A DNA stretch of 54,736 nucleotides, taken from positions 1 through 54,736 of the forward strand of contig LCEX01000016.1 in the NCBI GenBank assembly GCA_000995415.1, given 5' to 3'. Shown here piece after piece: positions 26,060-33,822 of the stretch (the first letter of the stretch is position 1; every line of letters starts with the position of its first letter). The notes below the pieces were generated by a model, which saw only the letters and a list, made by a program, of their open reading frames with translations, was not told the DNA's origin and ran no database searches. Position numbers and translations under genes: made by a program. The DNA comes from Candidatus Gottesmanbacteria bacterium GW2011_GWC1_43_10. Its GTDB lineage: Bacteria; Patescibacteriota; Microgenomatia; UBA10105.

Positions 26060-26674
26060 ATGAAGTTAATGAAAACAATTATTCAACAATTAGATCAAAT
26101 AAGCTCTCCACAAACTTTTACTGTGAGCATAAACCAACACTTAACGCTTATTCTTCTAGCAACAAAAAGCACAGATTATGTAACTGAGGTAGTTTTGAGT
26201 GGTGATGGTGCAAGCGCCGACATTTTTGGAATTGTTTTGGGTAATGAAAGTCATGTTATTAAAATTAACACTCTCCAAGATCACCAAGCTCCTCATACGA
26301 CTAGTAACTTACTTATTAAAAGTGTTTTAGCTGGTCGTAGTCAGTTGAAATACGAAGGTTTTATCAAAGTGCGCAAAGACGCGCAACTAACCAATGCTTA
26401 TCAGCGCAATGAAAATTTGATGTTGTCACCTGAAGCCAAAGCCGAGTCAAAACCGGCTCTTGAAATTCTAGCCAATGATGTGAGGTGTACACACAGCGCG
26501 ACCATTGGCAAAGTCGATCCGGAACAGTTGTTTTATCTCCAAAGCCGAGGGATAAGTGTAAAAAAAGCGACCCAACTCATTGTTGAGGGATTTTTCGATG
26601 TTATACTGAGTAAAATACAGGACCAAAAACTTAGGCAATCAATTTATAATACTGTTGGTTTGTTGGTGCAGTAA
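26060..26674 (+). CDS. sufD: SufD-like protein, short form
   Basis: 204 residues, about half of a typical SufD. It keeps the C-terminal half: the beta-helix strands (TTSNLLIKSVLAGRSQ, Y-E-G-F-I-K-V-R) and the signature N-L-M-L-S-P-E-A-K-A-E-S-K-P, L-E-I-L-A-N-D-V-R-C-T-H, then HSATIGKVDPEQLFYLQSRGI. SufD forms a heterodimer with SufB in the SufBC2D scaffold. The N-terminal helical domain is missing; either short SufD is normal for this lineage or the repeat upstream marks a deletion. A strong AGGAGGAG lies before the ATG at 26060, and a second ATG at 26069 is possible. Confidence 0.85.
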   Translation: MKLMKTIIQQLDQISSPQTFTVSINQHLTLILLATKSTDYVTEVVLSGDGASADIFGIVLGNESHVIKINTLQDHQAPHTTSNLLIKSVLAGRSQLKYEGFIKVRKDAQLTNAYQRNENLMLSPEAKAESKPALEILANDVRCTHSATIGKVDPEQLFYLQSRGISVKKATQLIVEGFFDVILSKIQDQKLRQSIYNTVGLLVQ

Positions 26675-26697
26675 GCAAATAGTCAAAGGTATCTGTT

Positions 26698-26952
26698 ATG
26701 AAATGGTGGATAATTATTATTGTGCCATTATTGCTAGGAGCATGGATAGCATATTCTCTTGAAAAACCGTGTCTATCTGGTGGTGGTCTTCCACCACCTT
26801 CAGATGTGAAAGAAACTCACGTCCGAAATTGTACCTGTCTGGGATTTTTGCAGCTTATTTATTCAGGGCCAACACAAAGAGGCATTACTGATTCATACAT
26901 CACTGAAGAAAAATGTATAGGTTTAAGGCTTCCAATAAATAGTTCATTCTGA
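26698..26952 (+). CDS. small membrane-anchored or secreted Cys-containing protein
   Basis: 84 residues: one N-terminal hydrophobic segment (about 3-20), then a short hydrophilic part with four Cys (P-C-L-S-G-G-G, N-C-T-C, E-K-C-I-G-L). There is no lipobox, so it is a signal anchor or secreted peptide. No family is recognised. It sits inside the suf cluster 23 bp after sufD, and its stop overlaps the start of the Rieske-like remnant. The gene seems unrelated to Fe-S assembly and may be an insertion. Confidence 0.45.
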   Translation: MKWWIIIIVPLLLGAWIAYSLEKPCLSGGGLPPPSDVKETHVRNCTCLGFLQLIYSGPTQRGITDSYITEEKCIGLRLPINSSF

Positions 26953-27089
26953 AAATCAGAGTTGCAGCAACGAATGAAATTCGACCGGGAAGCATGAAAT
27001 AAATTCGAGCTGCAGGAAAAGCGATACTATTAACCAACTTGGATGGAACAGTCAAGTTGGAAAGTGATGAGATATACATCGAAGTATAA
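26949..27089 (+). pseudogene. remnant of a Rieske-type [2Fe-2S] protein gene
   Basis: Reading from CTG 26949, the frame gives K-I-R-V-A-A-T-N-E-I-R-P-G-S-M-K, a TAA at 27000, then I-R-A-A-G-K-A-I-L-L-T-N-L-D-G-T-V-K and a stop at 27087. This is the N-terminal third of Rieske/NirD-like ferredoxins (V-A-x-x-x-E-I-P-P-G, G-K-x-x-x-L-x-N-x-D-G). The Cys-His cluster part is gone, the start codon is lost and there is an internal stop. Genes of this kind often accompany suf clusters, so this is a decayed member of the operon. Confidence 0.6.
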
Positions 27090-27112
27090 ATTTGTTCAAC
27101 TCTGTCGTTAAT

Positions 27113-28330
27113 ATGATTGATGGTAATCAAATTAAAAAAGACTTTCCCATTTATCGTCATCAACCAAATCTGGTGTATCTTGATACAACAGCCACTTCAC
27201 TTAAGCCGCAACAGGTAATTGATAAAGAAAACGAATACTATACAAAATATTCAGCAAATATATTTCGCGGAATATATAAAATAAGCGAAAAAGCAACTGA
27301 AGAATACGAGCGAGTACGAGAAAAGATTGCGCACTTTATTGGTGCAAAAAGTGCGGGTGAGATTGTTTTTGTGCGAAATGCGACAGAAGCTATTAATTTG
27401 GTAGCAGCAGGGGTAGGCAAAACTCTCAAAACAGGAGATGAAATAGTGACGACGATCATGGAACATCATTCCAACTTCGTGCCTTGGCAACAAAGAGCTT
27501 TGAAGAAACATATTGCGTATCACGTATCACGTATCACTTCCGAAGGTAAATTGGATGAAAAAGACCTGTTGGGTAAAATCAACAATAAAACTAGAATGGT
27601 TGCTTTTACACATGTGTCAAATGTTTTAGGAACAATTAATCCGGTTAAAACGCTAATCAAGAAAATAAAAGCGAAAAATCCTCATTGTTTGATTCTGGTT
27701 GATGGGGCTCAAGCTGCTGCGCATTTTAAAATTGACGTTCGTGACCTAGGATGTGACTTTTATGTCTTTTCTTCACATAAAATGTTGGGACCAACCGGAG
27801 TAGGAGTTTTATGGGGCAGATATGAACTCTTGGATAACATGAATCCATATCAATATGGGGGAGAAATGATTTCTGCTGTCTATGTCGACCGCACAGAATT
27901 TAAAGATCCGCCACACAAATTTGAAGCCGGAACGCCGCATATTGCCGGAGTCATTGGTCTTGGAGCGGCAATAGATTATTTGCGAGTGTTAGGGATGGAC
28001 AAAGTGCGTCAACATGAGATTGAGATGACGTCGTATGCACTTAAGTTACTTAGGTCACTTAAGGGATTAAAAATATATGGACCGCAAAACCCCGAAAATA
28101 GAGGTGGGGTTATCGCTTTTACTATTGAGAGAATCCATGCACATGATATTGCACAAATATTGGACTCGAATAATATTTGTATTCGAGCGGGTCATCACTG
28201 CGCCATGCCGCTGCATTTATCCCTGGATGTCGCTTCCACAGCCCGGGCGTCGTTTTATGTTTACACCACCAAAGAAGATATAGATGCATTGGTTAAAGGG
28301 TTAAAAAGGGTACAAGAAATATTCGCTTAA
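27113..28330 (+). CDS. sufS: SufS cysteine desulfurase
   Basis: A 405-residue class-V aminotransferase-fold PLP enzyme: YLDTTATSLKPQQVID at the start, T-E-A-I-N-L-V-A, D-G-A-Q-A-A-A-H, the PLP lysine in S-S-H-K-M-L-G-P-T-G and the catalytic Cys in R-A-G-H-H-C-A-M-P. It takes sulphur from cysteine as a persulphide and passes it to SufU/SufB. The start at ATG 27113 follows the family N-terminus (MIDGNQIKKDFPIY). A CGTATCA heptamer repeated three times at 27516-27536 encodes part of residues 135-142 and could be prone to slippage. Confidence 0.93.
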   Translation: MIDGNQIKKDFPIYRHQPNLVYLDTTATSLKPQQVIDKENEYYTKYSANIFRGIYKISEKATEEYERVREKIAHFIGAKSAGEIVFVRNATEAINLVAAGVGKTLKTGDEIVTTIMEHHSNFVPWQQRALKKHIAYHVSRITSEGKLDEKDLLGKINNKTRMVAFTHVSNVLGTINPVKTLIKKIKAKNPHCLILVDGAQAAAHFKIDVRDLGCDFYVFSSHKMLGPTGVGVLWGRYELLDNMNPYQYGGEMISAVYVDRTEFKDPPHKFEAGTPHIAGVIGLGAAIDYLRVLGMDKVRQHEIEMTSYALKLLRSLKGLKIYGPQNPENRGGVIAFTIERIHAHDIAQILDSNNICIRAGHHCAMPLHLSLDVASTARASFYVYTTKEDIDALVKGLKRVQEIFA

Positions 28331-28337
28331 ATTAATT

Positions 28338-28502
28338 GTTTCTTTCTCTGCTTGTCCAGAGAAAGAAACCAAAGAGAAGACAAACCCGTGAAGGTTTGCT
28401 TGATTTTCTAACTTCAGGCAGTCAGGCGGAGCCTCGGACTAGTGAGCCGTTTCCGCACTTTTGCCTTTCAGTAAGAAAATCTACGCAAACACTTCAAGGG
28501 TT
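28338..28502. repeat. hairpin plus long inverted repeat between sufS and sufU
   Basis: A 12-bp perfect stem (GTTTCTTTCTCT 28338-28349 / AGAGAAAGAAAC 28358-28369) is followed by an imperfect inverted repeat of about 28 bp. The arms are 28383-28409 (AACCCGTGAAGG...) and 28474-28502 (...CACTTCAAGGGTT). This gives a 120-bp MITE-like unit with no coding sequence. Confidence 0.8.
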
Positions 28503-28512
28503 AAATAATTAA

Positions 28513-28887
28513 ATGGACGACTTATATCGAGAGCAAATATTGGATCACTATAAACATCCCCGCAATTTTGGTGAGTTGGATCATCCCAGCGTGGCATCAA
28601 GCGACAACTTGGTTTCGTGCGGTGACCAGTTGTCGATGCAGCTACTGATTGAAGCAAAAAAACAAATAGTGACTGATATTCGATTTCAAGGGATTGGTTG
28701 TGCGATCAGTATGTCGAGTGCCTCAATGTTGACGGAAGTAGTGAAGGGTAAAAAAATTCATGACTTGCAAACACTCACCAAGGATGATATTTTGAAAATG
28801 CTTGGGGTAAAATTGACTCCAACTCGTTTGAAATGTGCATTGTTGTCACTGGAAGTATTGCATAAAGCACTAAACAACATGAAGTGA
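28513..28887 (+). CDS. sufU: SufU/IscU-like protein
   Basis: A 124-residue SufU-type protein: LYREQILDHYKHPRNFGEL, then the three Cys in V-S-C-G-D, G-I-G-C-A-I-S and R-L-K-C-A-L-L, and the C-terminal helix. SufU is a Zn-dependent sulphur relay that receives persulphide from SufS. The family's first motif is usually N-P-x-C-G-D; here it is L-V-S-C-G-D, a modest divergence. It is the last intact gene of the suf cluster and has no evident Shine-Dalgarno site. Confidence 0.9.
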   Translation: MDDLYREQILDHYKHPRNFGELDHPSVASSDNLVSCGDQLSMQLLIEAKKQIVTDIRFQGIGCAISMSSASMLTEVVKGKKIHDLQTLTKDDILKMLGVKLTPTRLKCALLSLEVLHKALNNMK

Positions 28888-28995
28888 ATGTCAAAGTTCA
28901 AATGACAAATGTCAACTCAAATCTAAAGCTCAAAACTTAATAATTTGGATTTTTGAAATTGATTTGAAATTTGGATTTTGACATTTGTGCTTTCT
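28885..28995. repeat. TCAAAGTTCAAAT inverted-repeat element, copy 1
   Basis: Starts TGTCAAAGTTCAAATGACAA and ends GAAATTTGGATTTTGACATT, imperfectly complementary arms of an AT-rich element of about 105 bp. A second copy lies at 33720-33822. Confidence 0.75.
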
Positions 28996-28999
28996 AGTT

Positions 29000-29299
29000 A
29001 TGGTCAAATATAAAGTCACTGTTGATCGAAATCTTTGCATCGGAGCCGGAAGTTGTGTGGCTGTGGCACCACTGGCATTTGCTCTCGACAATGAAGCCAA
29101 AGCCATCCTAACGCCCTGCCTGCGCAGGCAGGTCTCTTTGAAAAAGAGAGGGGATATAAAGATAATCCTCGAGTTCATAACATCCGTCCTTGTCCCAACT
29201 GCGATGAACTTATCCATGGTATGCCCGGCGGCCGCGATGCACACTGCAAAAATTGCGGTTACAAAGATCCCTGTTGTAGTGATTAGACTACTTTATTAA
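29000..29299 (+). pseudogene. ferredoxin N-terminus joined to a zinc-ribbon tail in another frame
   Basis: From ATG 29000 the frame begins like a monocluster ferredoxin (Y-K-V-T-V-D-R-N-L-C-I-G-A-G-S-C-V-A-V-A-P-L-A-F) and then meets the palindrome CCTGCCTGCGCAGGCAGG (29114-29131). After it the same frame stays open to 29299 but looks unlike a ferredoxin apart from M-V-C-P-A-A-A. The +2 frame from about 29095 to TAG 29286 instead reads N-I-R-P-C-P-N-C-D-E-L-I-H-G-M and H-C-K-N-C-G-Y-K-D-P-C-C, a convincing zinc ribbon with no start. So two gene fragments seem joined at the repeat. Second ferredoxin-cluster Cys residues are not convincingly present. Confidence 0.55.
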
Positions 29300-31892
29300 C
29301 TCTCAACCATTTATAAAACCCGGCGGGGCGGGAGAAGGCGATGACGTGTTTGATTCCTTGTTTTTGGGCAAACATCAGCGCGTGTTCAATCAGCATAATG
29401 CTGGAAGTTGAAGAAGCTGAGTGAATGATTTTTGTACCTTTGGGAATTTGGGGATACTTCATCAAAACGTTATAACCACAAGCTTCTCTATCATCTGGTC
29501 GACCGTTTGCCAATATTTTCCAGACTGTGGCACCTGGTAAGTCGCCTTTTGGTTTGCGGTGGAAATTGAGGACGTGGTCAAGATTTGAGTTTGCATATTG
29601 TTGAATGTGTTGTTTGGCGAGTTGGGTTAGGAGTGAATTGTTAAATTGTTTTATTGTTACATTGTTTAACCCCTCCTCACCTCCCCTTAAATTAAGGGGA
29701 GGAAGGGTAGGGTTAAGAGGGGGAATTCCCTCCCTTTGTAAGGGAGGGTTAGGGAGAGTTATTGAGATAGCAACACAAAGTAATGTGTCACCTTGAGGGT
29801 TGTGGTTGGATAAGGTGCCATTTGCCGTGGCTTCTCGCCAGGTTTTGAGTTGTTTGACTTGGTTAAATAGCATTTGTACGTAGCACAGTGAGCCAACCAG
29901 TTGAGCACTGTCATTAAACACCCCCAAAACTATGCCGTTTTTGGCCCGCTTTCGAAATTCATGGAGTGTAGCAGGCAGTCCTGTCCAGCGGTCATTATTG
30001 ATTTCAACTGCTTTTTTAAGTATTTCTATTTCTTGTGGTTTAATTTGCCGGACATAATAATAAGTGAGTTTTTCTGGTTTCATTTTTTCTGCTACCAATT
30101 TTTTCACTTCCACTCGCTGAATTTTTCCGGTCGAAGTTTTGGGAAGACTATCAACCACAAAAACTTTTTTTGGCATTTCATAAGGCGAAAGACCGGAAAT
30201 TTTATTTTGAGCAGCAGCATCAAGAATTTTCTTAACAATGTCATTCTGGGGAGCGTTAGCGACTCCAGAATCAGGATTTTGGATGCTGCTCCCGACTTCA
30301 TTTGAAGTTTGGTGACTGTCGGGATTACCAGAATGACGTTTGAGTACAACGACAGCTGCTACTTCTTCACCCATGCGTGCATCGGGAAATCCCACGACGC
30401 TGACTTCGTTGATTTCTGAAAAATTATTCAGCAGAGCATCCTCAATCAGGGCCGGAGACAAATTGACGCCGCCTTTAATAATGATTTCTTTGAGTCGGCC
30501 GATGATATAGAAATATTTTAATTTGTCATCCTGGCTTGTCCAGAGCTTGTCCCGAACTTGATTCGGGAATCTATCTTGGTTTGGATTCTGGATGCGCCCT
30601 TCGGGCTTACCAGAATGACGTGTATAATGAATTTTCCAATATCCCAAATCTCCGGAGTGGAACCAGCCGTCATGAAACGATTCTTGAGTTGCTTGTTTAT
30701 TATTCAAATATCCTTCGGCCATGATTGGTCCGCGGATACAGATTTCTCCGGTTTCTTTTTCGTGAGCTTCTGTGCCATTTTTTTTCAAAATGGCTACATT
30801 ACAATTCATTAATTCCGCGCCAATGGTATTTTCTTTGACCTGTTTTTTGTATTGGGCCTCTTTTAAATCAATTGGCACGCCGGTGACTCGGAGTGCGGTT
30901 TCGGTTTGACCATACCCTTGAACTACACGAATTTTAAAGTGTTCATAAAACCTCAATGTTTCTTCAGGCAAAACCGGAGCCGAGCCGACGAGAATCCGTT
31001 TCAAGCTCGAGTTTTTGATACTTTTAGTATTTACTTCGTTTTGGCGGGTGAGGAGATCATGGATGATAGTAGGTACAACACTCGTAATAGTGCATTTTTC
31101 CTGATCAATCACTTGCCAAAAGCGTGAAGCGGAATAACGCGAATTGACGACGATAGTCCCGCCGACCAAAAGGGTAGCAAATGACATAGTTGTAGAGTTG
31201 ATGTGGTGGAGAGGAAGAATGATATTAAACCGATCACGGCTCGTTAATTTTTGCCACTTGGCGATGCCTTCGGCGTTAGCCAACAAAGCTTGGGCCGTGA
31301 TGGGTACGCCTTTGGGTAAAGCAGTGGTACCGGAGGTATAGAGGATGAGGTATAAAGAATGAAGATCAGCACTGGGTTCAAATGTAGGTTGGATAGGATA
31401 TTTTTCAATCATTTTGAAAAATGCCTGGGTATTTGGAAAAACGCTGACTTTTATTTTACGCGCCAGGTTTTGGATTTCCGCGGTGGCGGTCTCGGCCTTG
31501 ATGAATAAAACTTGGCTTTTGGTATCTTGCAGTTTATAAAGTTTGCGTTCAAACGTATCGCGTTTGGCATCAAGCGGTACGGTAGCAGCGCTGATCACGC
31601 CTCCTGCCAGCTCCAGGATCAGGACTTCCAGAGTATTGGACATGAGTATGGCAAAGCGGTCACCCTTTTTTATACCCAGTGCCTGCAAATAATGGGCTGC
31701 TTGGACGACCCGGTTTAGTAGTTGTTGGAAGGTAAGTTGGGTGCGTTCCCCGGTATCGACATTGACAGCTGACAGAGCTATGTGGTTGGTCAAATCACGC
31801 GCGTGATTTTGCAATAGGGTGAAGACTGACTTTACGGGCGGTTGATAAGTGATCGGGCGCCCATTTTTGACTAAAAGTTGGATACTGGTCAT
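29283..31892 (-). CDS. AMP-forming acyl-CoA synthetase with C-terminal GNAT-like region and repeat-derived insertions
   Basis: An 869-residue adenylate-forming enzyme. Motifs: Y-T-S-G-T-T-A-L-P-K-G (phosphate loop), G-Y-G-Q-T-E-T, G-W-F-H-S-G-D-L-G-Y, G-R-L-K-E-I-I-I-K-G-G and P-K-T-S-T-G-K-I-Q-R with the catalytic Lys. It activates a carboxylic acid as an acyl-AMP and then a thioester. Residues about 600-869 form an extra domain with acetyltransferase-like features. Three stretches do not belong to the family: about 424-456, 518-551 and 711-741. Each is encoded by a dispersed repeat, in frame, in a surface-loop position. The substrate is unknown; the neighbouring oxidoreductase suggests acyl-CoA/2-oxoacid metabolism. 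Confidence 0.85.
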   Translation of the reverse strand: MTSIQLLVKNGRPITYQPPVKSVFTLLQNHARDLTNHIALSAVNVDTGERTQLTFQQLLNRVVQAAHYLQALGIKKGDRFAILMSNTLEVLILELAGGVISAATVPLDAKRDTFERKLYKLQDTKSQVLFIKAETATAEIQNLARKIKVSVFPNTQAFFKMIEKYPIQPTFEPSADLHSLYLILYTSGTTALPKGVPITAQALLANAEGIAKWQKLTSRDRFNIILPLHHINSTTMSFATLLVGGTIVVNSRYSASRFWQVIDQEKCTITSVVPTIIHDLLTRQNEVNTKSIKNSSLKRILVGSAPVLPEETLRFYEHFKIRVVQGYGQTETALRVTGVPIDLKEAQYKKQVKENTIGAELMNCNVAILKKNGTEAHEKETGEICIRGPIMAEGYLNNKQATQESFHDGWFHSGDLGYWKIHYTRHSGKPEGRIQNPNQDRFPNQVRDKLWTSQDDKLKYFYIIGRLKEIIIKGGVNLSPALIEDALLNNFSEINEVSVVGFPDARMGEEVAAVVVLKRHSGNPDSHQTSNEVGSSIQNPDSGVANAPQNDIVKKILDAAAQNKISGLSPYEMPKKVFVVDSLPKTSTGKIQRVEVKKLVAEKMKPEKLTYYYVRQIKPQEIEILKKAVEINNDRWTGLPATLHEFRKRAKNGIVLGVFNDSAQLVGSLCYVQMLFNQVKQLKTWREATANGTLSNHNPQGDTLLCVAISITLPNPPLQREGIPPLNPTLPPLNLRGGEEGLNNVTIKQFNNSLLTQLAKQHIQQYANSNLDHVLNFHRKPKGDLPGATVWKILANGRPDDREACGYNVLMKYPQIPKGTKIIHSASSTSSIMLIEHALMFAQKQGIKHVIAFSRPAGFYKWLRVNKVV
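29668..29759. repeat. GGGAGGTTAGG-type repeat inside the acyl-CoA synthetase gene
   Basis: Hairpins CCTCCCCTTAAATTAAGGGGAGG and CCCTCCCTTTGTAAGGGAGGG lie back to back, the same family as 25996-26048. They encode a Pro/Leu/Gly-rich insert on the minus strand without stops. Confidence 0.85.
30240..30338. repeat. REP element inside the acyl-CoA synthetase gene (1)
   Basis: Bounded by GTCATTCTGG and CCAGAATGAC, exact inverse complements. It is 99 bp (33 codons), open in the minus-strand coding frame, and lies in the C-terminal subdomain before P-K-K-V-F-V-V-D-S-L. Confidence 0.85.
30524..30620. repeat. REP element inside the acyl-CoA synthetase gene (2)
   Basis: Bounded by GTCATCCTGG and CCAGAATGAC, with inner hairpins (CCCGAACTTGATTCGGG, GCCCTTCGGGC). 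It is inserted between G-D-L-G-Y-W and F-Y-I-I-G-R-L, where other family members have a short D-x-D-G turn. Confidence 0.85.
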
Positions 31893-31976
31893 ATGTTTTA
31901 CGTCGTACCGGATAGAGTATTTCCTGCAGAGTGATTGCTTAAATAGACAAAAACTAGTATTCTAAATAAGATAATT

Positions 31977-33734
31977 ATGGCAGAACTTACAAGTTTGCAT
32001 ATCAAAGTTGGGGGTGAAGCCGGGTTTGGGATCATGGCTTCGGGACTATTACTTGTACGCACTTTTTCCCGCGGCGGACTCAAAGCTATCACGATCAATG
32101 ATTATCCCTCTTTGATCCGCGGAGGACACAACGTCATTTTGGTCAAGGTCGCAAACCACGACATTTTTGCTACCGATGATATAGCGGACATACTTATTGC
32201 TCTAAATCGTGAAACGATAGATCTTCACAAAAATGAAATGACGGCAGGGGGTGCAGTGGTATTTGATCCGGAAAGTTTCTCGGTAGTAACCACAGATTTT
32301 CCCAAAGCGGTGACTTTGGTACCCGTGCCCCTGATGCGGCTTGCAAAAGAACAACAAGGTGATGTCCTGATGCGCAATACTGTGGCCTTGGGTGCGACTT
32401 TGGCCCTCATTGATTATGATTTTTCGTTTCTGGAAAGCGTCATCCGTGACCAGTTTGGTCGAAAGGGCGAAGAGGTGGTGACTAAAAATGTCAATCTAGC
32501 CCGCGCCGGATATGACTTTGTCAAAAAGAATTTTCCACAGGGGTATCCGCGCAAACTAGGTCCGCAACCAGTTAAACCCAAACAAATGGTCTTGACCGGA
32601 AACGAGGCGGTTGGTCTGGGAGCTGTCGCTGCGGGCATGAAATTTTTTGCTGCCTACCCCATGACGCCGATCAACGGTTTACTATATTATCTAGCCGGGA
32701 TTGCTGAAAAAACCGGATTTGTCTACAAACAGCCGGAAGATGAAATTTCGGGGATCAATATGGCGATTGGGGCTTCATTTGCCGGCGCGCGGTCCATGGT
32801 CGCAACTAGCGGCGGCGGATTTTGTTTGATGACTGAAGGCGTATCTTTGGCAGGGATGATCGAACAGCCGGTAGTGGTCATTTACGGACAACGTCCCGGT
32901 CCGGCTACCGGACTTCCTACCTGGACGACACAGGGCGACCTGCATTTTGTTTTAAATGCTTCCCAAGGCGAATTTCCGCGATTGGTGCTGGCTCCGGGCG
33001 ATATGGAAGAAGCGTATTATTTGACCGGTATAGCTTTTAATCTGGCTGAAAAATACCAAACTCCGACCTTTGTTTTAGTCGATAAATACATTTGCGAGTC
33101 ATATTTTTCAGTCGACTTGGCCAAAATGCAAAACCCGGTGAAAATTGAACGGGGAAAATTGCTTAAGCCTGAGGAACAAGCTCAAGAAATGGAACTCAAA
33201 CGATACTTACTCACAGATGATGGTATTTCCCCACGGCCGCTGCCGATCCCCGGAAACAAAGGCGGGATTTTTCATGCCAATTCTGATGAGCATGATGAAT
33301 ATGGTTATTCGATTGAAGAAGCGCACTTGACGAAAGCCATGATTGAAAAACGGATGAAAAAAATGGCTGAGGCCCAAAAAGAAGTCCCAGACGCCACTCT
33401 TTACGGAGAAGCTGATGCAGAGCATACTCTAGTTGGTTGGGGATCAACCAAAGGTGTGGTACTTGAAGCGATGCGGCAGCTTACGGAGGCAGGTCAGGGA
33501 AAACTCGTAAATTATTTGCATATTGCGTGGGTGAATCCATTTCCGGTTGAGTCGGTGAAACGGATTTTATCTAGTGCCAAGCACATCATAGATATTGAAG
33601 GCAACCATAATTCACCGATGGCGGATTGGATATTATTAAAAACAGGTATCGCGATCAAAGACAGAATCAATAAATATGACGGCCGGCCGTTTTTTCCGGC
33701 GGAGATCATAACAGAAATTTCAAAGTTCAAATAA
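31977..33734 (+). CDS. korA: 2-oxoacid:acceptor oxidoreductase, fused gamma-alpha subunit
   Basis: 585 residues. About 1-190 is the gamma domain (VGGEAGFGIMASGLLL, Y-P-S-L-I-R-G-G-H-N). About 200-585 is the alpha domain (TGNEAVGLGAVAAGMKFFAAYPMTP, EDEISGINMAIGASFAGARS, SGGGFCLMTEGVSLAGM, Q-R-P-G-P-A-T-G-L-P-T). With the beta subunit it decarboxylates a 2-oxoacid to an acyl-CoA and reduces ferredoxin, or runs in reverse. No cluster-binding delta domain is in the window. The gene is followed by a repeat and then the beta subunit, and it is divergent from the acyl-CoA synthetase. Pyruvate versus 2-oxoglutarate cannot be told. Confidence 0.88.
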   Translation: MAELTSLHIKVGGEAGFGIMASGLLLVRTFSRGGLKAITINDYPSLIRGGHNVILVKVANHDIFATDDIADILIALNRETIDLHKNEMTAGGAVVFDPESFSVVTTDFPKAVTLVPVPLMRLAKEQQGDVLMRNTVALGATLALIDYDFSFLESVIRDQFGRKGEEVVTKNVNLARAGYDFVKKNFPQGYPRKLGPQPVKPKQMVLTGNEAVGLGAVAAGMKFFAAYPMTPINGLLYYLAGIAEKTGFVYKQPEDEISGINMAIGASFAGARSMVATSGGGFCLMTEGVSLAGMIEQPVVVIYGQRPGPATGLPTWTTQGDLHFVLNASQGEFPRLVLAPGDMEEAYYLTGIAFNLAEKYQTPTFVLVDKYICESYFSVDLAKMQNPVKIERGKLLKPEEQAQEMELKRYLLTDDGISPRPLPIPGNKGGIFHANSDEHDEYGYSIEEAHLTKAMIEKRMKKMAEAQKEVPDATLYGEADAEHTLVGWGSTKGVVLEAMRQLTEAGQGKLVNYLHIAWVNPFPVESVKRILSSAKHIIDIEGNHNSPMADWILLKTGIAIKDRINKYDGRPFFPAEIITEISKFK

Positions 33735-33822
33735 CAAATGTCAAATCAATTTCAAAATCAAAATTTGATATTTAGAACTTTGAGCTTGATTTGAACTTTG
33801 GTTTTTGACATTTGAAACTTTA
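33720..33822. repeat. TCAAAGTTCAAAT inverted-repeat element, copy 2
   Basis: Starts TCAAAGTTCAAATAACAAAT and ends GATTTGAACTTTGG...TTTTGACATTTGAAA. It fills the whole gap between the two oxidoreductase subunits, and its first bases encode the last residues of the alpha subunit (ISKFK). Confidence 0.8.

Noticed and set aside
26900-27163. Minus-strand open frame of 87 codons across the Rieske remnant
   Set aside because: It is the antisense shadow of the plus-strand Rieske fragment and the sufS start, and the plus-strand reading has recognisable family motifs.
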